Shown here: positions 60,898 through 64,000 of the stretch, piece by piece
Position numbering within the stretch: position 1 is the stretch's first letter
Layout: each line of letters starts with the position of its first letter
Origin: JAITVM01 sp031551135
GTDB taxonomy: Bacteria > Bacillota > Clostridia > Lachnospirales > JAITVM01
Direction of reading: 5' to 3'
NCBI GenBank assembly: GCA_031551135.1
Contig: JAVBOA010000012.1
Span: 1 to 64,000 of the forward strand
DNA: 64,000 nucleotides
Position numbers and translations under genes: made by a program
The notes under the pieces: generated by a model
What the model saw: only the letters and a program-made list of their open reading frames with translations
The model's database searches: none
Told to the model about the DNA's origin: nothing

Positions 60898-61356
60898 TCA
60901 ACCGCTATACAATTCTTTGCGATATTCTTTATTCTCGAAATCAAATATTTCTCTAAATGGTTTATTATCTTCGTAAATCCAAAGCGTTATTTTTGTGGGA
61001 ACTACTTTTATCAAAATCTCGTCGGGAAAAGCAGAATATCTGTCAAAAGAAGATTTATAATGCGTTTCGTATGCTTCGGCAAAAAATTTATTCTTTTCAT
61101 CCAAGGGATGTCCGATATTGTGTGCAATTCCTTCAATCTGTATATTGTCCATGCACAGAGCAACCGACGGATTAGAATATATTTGCGAATATTTTTCGGA
61201 TTTTGAATCTGCTTGCATATAAAATGAATTATCAATACAGACACAGCTCATCATTCTTGCGGTAACTTTATTGTTTTTGGATGTTGCCAAAACCATTTTT
61301 TTAGCTGAGCCAATCGAATTGAAAAGTTCAGTGCAATTAATTCCAAATAAATTCAT
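60898..61356 (-). CDS. Pyridoxamine-phosphate-oxidase-fold flavoprotein
   Basis: 152 residues. The split-barrel pattern is recognisable (KMVLATSKNNKVTARMMSCV, then FYMQADSKSEKYSQI). Proteins of this size are FMN-binding oxidoreductases of unclear substrate rather than true PdxH. The start overlaps the ligA stop by 4 nt, so the two are cotranscribed. Confidence 0.75.
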   Translation of the reverse strand: MNLFGINCTELFNSIGSAKKMVLATSKNNKVTARMMSCVCIDNSFYMQADSKSEKYSQIYSNPSVALCMDNIQIEGIAHNIGHPLDEKNKFFAEAYETHYKSSFDRYSAFPDEILIKVVPTKITLWIYEDNKPFREIFDFENKEYRKELYSG

Positions 61357-63311
61357 TCATGCTCCTCCGCATTCATAAATTTAGATATAAACTCATCTTC
61401 AGATATTATAGGGATTTTTAATTCGTTCGCTTTTTTGTTTTTTGAAGAATTTGAATTTATATCATTATTTATTAAATAGTTCGTTTTAGAGGTCACGGAA
61501 GAGGTTACTTTTCCGCCGAGTTTTTCTATAGTTTCCTGCAATTCTTTGCGGTTTTTGAACTTTGATACATCTCCGGTTATAACAAAAACAAGATTCTCGA
61601 GTTTATTTTCCATTTCTTGAGGCTTGTTTATATTCAGAATTTTCAGCGCATCATAAAATAATTCTAAATTTTCTTTTTGATGAAAATAATTATAAATGCA
61701 TTCGGAAATAACTTCGCCGTAGCCTTCAATAGATTTCAGCTCGTCTTTTTCGGCATCCACGATTTTATCGATATCATATTTAAAATGCGAACAAAGAAGC
61801 TTTGCGTTACTCAAGCCAACTTGACTTATGCCAAGCGAATAAATAAAATTAGGCAAATCTACATTTTTCGATTTTTCAATGGCTTTAATAAGTTTTTCAT
61901 AAGAGCGTTTTCCAAAGCCTTCGAGATTTTGTATTTCATTTTCGAATTTATTTATATTAAAAATATCCAGATAATTACTGATAAAATTGTTTTCGATAAA
62001 TTTTTCCAATGTGGCTTCCGAAAGTCCTTCAATATTCATGGCATCACGAGAAGTAAAATGCCCCAAAAAGCTTAATTGCTGAGCTTTGCAATTTGGATTG
62101 CTGCATAATAAAACTTTTGTATCCTTTTGTTTTACAATTTCGGTTTTATTGCCGCAAACCGGGCAATTATCCGGTATTTTCAAATTATTGCTTCGGGTCT
62201 GGTTTTCCAATATCTGCGGAATAATCATATTCGCCTTATATACTTCCAATGTGTCGCCGATTCCGATTTCCAAAGCTTCCAAAATCGATAAATTATGCAA
62301 AGATGCACGGTTTACGGTAGTACCTTCAAGTTCGACCGGCTCGAAAAGTGCGATTGGATTTATAAGCCCTGTTCTGGAAGTATTCCATATAATATCAATT
62401 AATTTTGTCTCACGGACTTCATCAGCCCATTTAAAAGCAATTGAGTCACGCGGAAATTTTGAGGTAGAGCCTAAAGAATCGCTGTAAGAAATCGAATCGT
62501 AGGTAAGAACAAGACCGTCCGAACCGAAATCGTTTGTTTCGATTTTAGCTTCAAATTCGTATACAATATTTTCGATATTTTCGGCGTTCACGATTTTATA
62601 TTCAACAACATCAAAACCCAATTCTTTCAAAAATTCAAGCTCATTTTGTTTTTTATTTTGAAAATCTTTTGTTCCGGCGGAAACGAGTGAAAAAGCGAAA
62701 AAACAGACATTGCGTTTCGCAACAATTTCGCTGTTCAGCTGCCGAACCGTACCGCTGCAAAGGTTTCGCGGATTTTTGTATTTTTCATTTTCTTCAATAT
62801 TTTCGTTTATCCGCTCGAATTCAGAATACGAAATAACTGCTTCGCCGCGCAAAATCAGATTTTCTTTAAAATTAATTTTCAGCGGTATGTTTTTAAAAAC
62901 TTTGGCATTATGCGTAACATCCTCGCCGATTTCGCCGTTGCCGCGTGTTATAGCTTTTGATAAATTTCCGTTCTCGTATTTTAAAACGATAGTCAAGCCG
63001 TCTAATTTCCAAGAAAGCAAACCTTCGTTTTCGCCTAAAAAAGATTTTAATTTAGAAATTTCTTTGGTCTTGTCCAAGGAGAGCATTCTGGAATCATGGC
63101 GGACTTTTTCCAAAACGCTGATAGTTTCAAAACCGACTATCTGTGTCGGGGAATTTTGAAAAATAATTCCATTTTCTGCTTCCAAGCCCTCAAGCTCATC
63201 ATAGAGTTTATCATATTCAAAATTTGACATTATTTCTTCATTATCGATATAATATGCTTTAGACGCTTTATTTAAAATTTCGATTAATTCTTTCATTCTG
63301 TCCAATTTCAT
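61353..63311 (-). CDS. ligA: NAD-dependent DNA ligase
   Basis: 652 residues in LigA domain order: Ia domain, adenylation domain with Lys102 in SWKLDGL, OB fold, zinc finger (CPVCG and CSNPNC), helix-hairpin-helix region (NIEGLSEATLEKF, LEGFGKRSYEKL) and a C-terminal BRCT domain (LENLVFVITGDVSKFKNR). It seals nicks in replication and repair. Adenylation motif I, usually K-x-D-G, reads KLDG and is intact. AAAGGG precedes the ATG. Confidence 0.95.
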   Translation of the reverse strand: MKLDRMKELIEILNKASKAYYIDNEEIMSNFEYDKLYDELEGLEAENGIIFQNSPTQIVGFETISVLEKVRHDSRMLSLDKTKEISKLKSFLGENEGLLSWKLDGLTIVLKYENGNLSKAITRGNGEIGEDVTHNAKVFKNIPLKINFKENLILRGEAVISYSEFERINENIEENEKYKNPRNLCSGTVRQLNSEIVAKRNVCFFAFSLVSAGTKDFQNKKQNELEFLKELGFDVVEYKIVNAENIENIVYEFEAKIETNDFGSDGLVLTYDSISYSDSLGSTSKFPRDSIAFKWADEVRETKLIDIIWNTSRTGLINPIALFEPVELEGTTVNRASLHNLSILEALEIGIGDTLEVYKANMIIPQILENQTRSNNLKIPDNCPVCGNKTEIVKQKDTKVLLCSNPNCKAQQLSFLGHFTSRDAMNIEGLSEATLEKFIENNFISNYLDIFNINKFENEIQNLEGFGKRSYEKLIKAIEKSKNVDLPNFIYSLGISQVGLSNAKLLCSHFKYDIDKIVDAEKDELKSIEGYGEVISECIYNYFHQKENLELFYDALKILNINKPQEMENKLENLVFVITGDVSKFKNRKELQETIEKLGGKVTSSVTSKTNYLINNDINSNSSKNKKANELKIPIISEDEFISKFMNAEEHE

Positions 63312-63651
63312 GGTATACCCTTTCTTGTACGATAAGATATTTTTTTGTAATAAAAAAGTGATACAAGGATTAAGGCTTTTTGTATCAATTGTGATATAAT
63401 ATTATTATTTTACTACAATCTTTCGAATAAAGCGAATCTGCTTGTAAAAATTATCTGTTTTTTTTGAATGTCCGAAAATATAAACTCTGCTTTCAAAAAA
63501 CATTAATTATTATCTCAAAAAAGTACGAATAAATATTAATACTATATTAAATTCTATAATCTGTCAGAGGGTTTTTCATTTCTGATAGATTACAAATTAC
63601 CAATTTATCAAAATATTATGATATACAACTGTAATTTAATTAAGGAAAGGC
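63312..63651. other. Divergent region between ligA and msrA
   Basis: 340 bp without a gene. An 11-bp imperfect palindrome (63558-63568 with 63581-63591, one mismatch) lies about 60-90 bp before msrA and may be a regulator site. AT-rich boxes resembling -10 elements are frequent, but no single promoter stands out. Confidence 0.4.
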
Positions 63652-64000
63652 ATGGTTAAAATGAAAACAATATACTTGGCTGGCGGATGTTTTTGGGGAA
63701 TAGAAGAATTTTTTTCCAGATTAGACAACATTTTAAATACAGAGGTTGGCTATGCAAACGGAAATACCGAAAATCCCAGTTATGAAGAAGTTTGTAAGGA
63801 TAATACCGGATTTGCGGAAACGGTTAAAGTTGAATATGATGAAAATAAAATATCACTTGAGTTTTTGTTGGAAAAATTTTTTTCTGTAATTGATCCAACA
63901 TCCTTAAATCAACAAGCCGGTGATGTCGGCTCGCAATATCGCACAGGCATTTATTATATCGATGTCGATGATATGAAAAAAATTTTGTTGTTTCGGGAAA
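63652..64000 (+). CDS. msrA: Peptide methionine sulfoxide reductase MsrA, N-terminal part
   Basis: The frame runs off the window end; about 116 residues are visible. GGCFWGIEEFF holds the catalytic Cys (about 13), followed by EVGYANG and QAGDVGSQYRTGIYY, all typical of MsrA. It reduces the S-form of methionine sulfoxide in proteins. ATG 63652 (AAGGA at 5 nt) or ATG 63661 could start it. Confidence 0.93.
   Translation, partial: MVKMKTIYLAGGCFWGIEEFFSRLDNILNTEVGYANGNTENPSYEEVCKDNTGFAETVKVEYDENKISLEFLLEKFFSVIDPTSLNQQAGDVGSQYRTGIYYIDVDDMKKILLFRE

Noticed and set aside
62086..62487. 133-codon antisense frame inside ligA
   Set aside because: Shadow of ligA, no RBS.
1..64000. CRISPR array, tRNA or rRNA genes
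   Set aside because: No regularly spaced repeats, tRNA cloverleaf signatures or rRNA stretches were seen on either strand by eye.

Overview
The window is AT-rich DNA from an anaerobic, endospore-forming Firmicute of the Clostridia type. The evidence is spoIIP, the tmk-darA-yaaR-holB-ricT cluster, a complete set of citrate lyase structural genes, a Cys-type sulfatase and dense Shine-Dalgarno use. Two kinds of DNA meet near position 30,100. Everything to the left is one side of a large integrated phage-like element, and everything to the right is host chromosome. No rRNA, tRNA or CRISPR array was recognised.

Element, left flank (1-7,160). The 3' part of an IS200/IS605 tnpB with a likely omega RNA region is followed by an accessory and control segment. 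It holds a membrane protein, a lone HicA-type toxin, a lone MazF-type toxin, a DGQHR (DndB-like) protein and a catalytically degenerate tyrosine-recombinase-fold protein, which I compare with the SPbeta master repressor MrpR. After these come a 16-bp perfect palindrome on a promoter, a small unknown gene, a metallophosphoesterase and one oppositely oriented DUF975 membrane protein.

Element, replication module (7,163-21,300). An almost gapless rightward run encodes an SSB-like protein, a Sak4/RecA-like ATPase, an unknown 152-aa protein, a DnaB-type helicase, a DnaG-type primase, a Cas4/RecB-like nuclease, a full DnaE-type polymerase III alpha subunit, a RecD2-type helicase and RNase HI. A membrane-anchored lytic transglycosylase and an adenine methyltransferase follow. 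The element therefore carries nearly its own replisome.

Element, DNA modification and nucleotide supply (21,300-30,104). A circularly permuted cytosine-5 methyltransferase appears to start at AUA behind a hairpin-sequestered SD. Then come a nucleotidyltransferase-like protein, small genes, a B12-dependent ribonucleotide reductase, dUTPase, a divergent ThyX-like protein, a guanylate-kinase-like protein, a small protein and a large serine recombinase. No virion genes are visible, so the other part of the element lies left of the window. Just after the recombinase stop, an open frame without a start runs into a strong terminator. I read it as the 3' stub of the interrupted host gene, which places the attachment junction near 30,105.

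Chromosome (30,276-64,000). In order: a BMP-lipoprotein/NupOPQ-type nucleoside ABC transporter; a Cys-type sulfatase with a Crp/Fnr regulator; a GH13 alpha-glucan hydrolase; a zinc-ribbon membrane protein leading into citDEFCX; ricT, holB, a secreted copper-amine-oxidase-N-domain protein, yaaR, darA and tmk; an ACT protein-hom-thrB-lysC operon; a HAD phosphatase; spoIIP; a hydantoinase-like/DUF917 pair; a GNAT acetyltransferase; a flavin-split-barrel protein; ligA; and the start of msrA, cut by the window edge. A MITE family (11-bp inverted repeats, TTA target duplications, two 112-bp copies and two ~40-bp relics) is scattered through this part. In two places its TTA duplication is exactly the TAA stop codon of a neighbouring gene.
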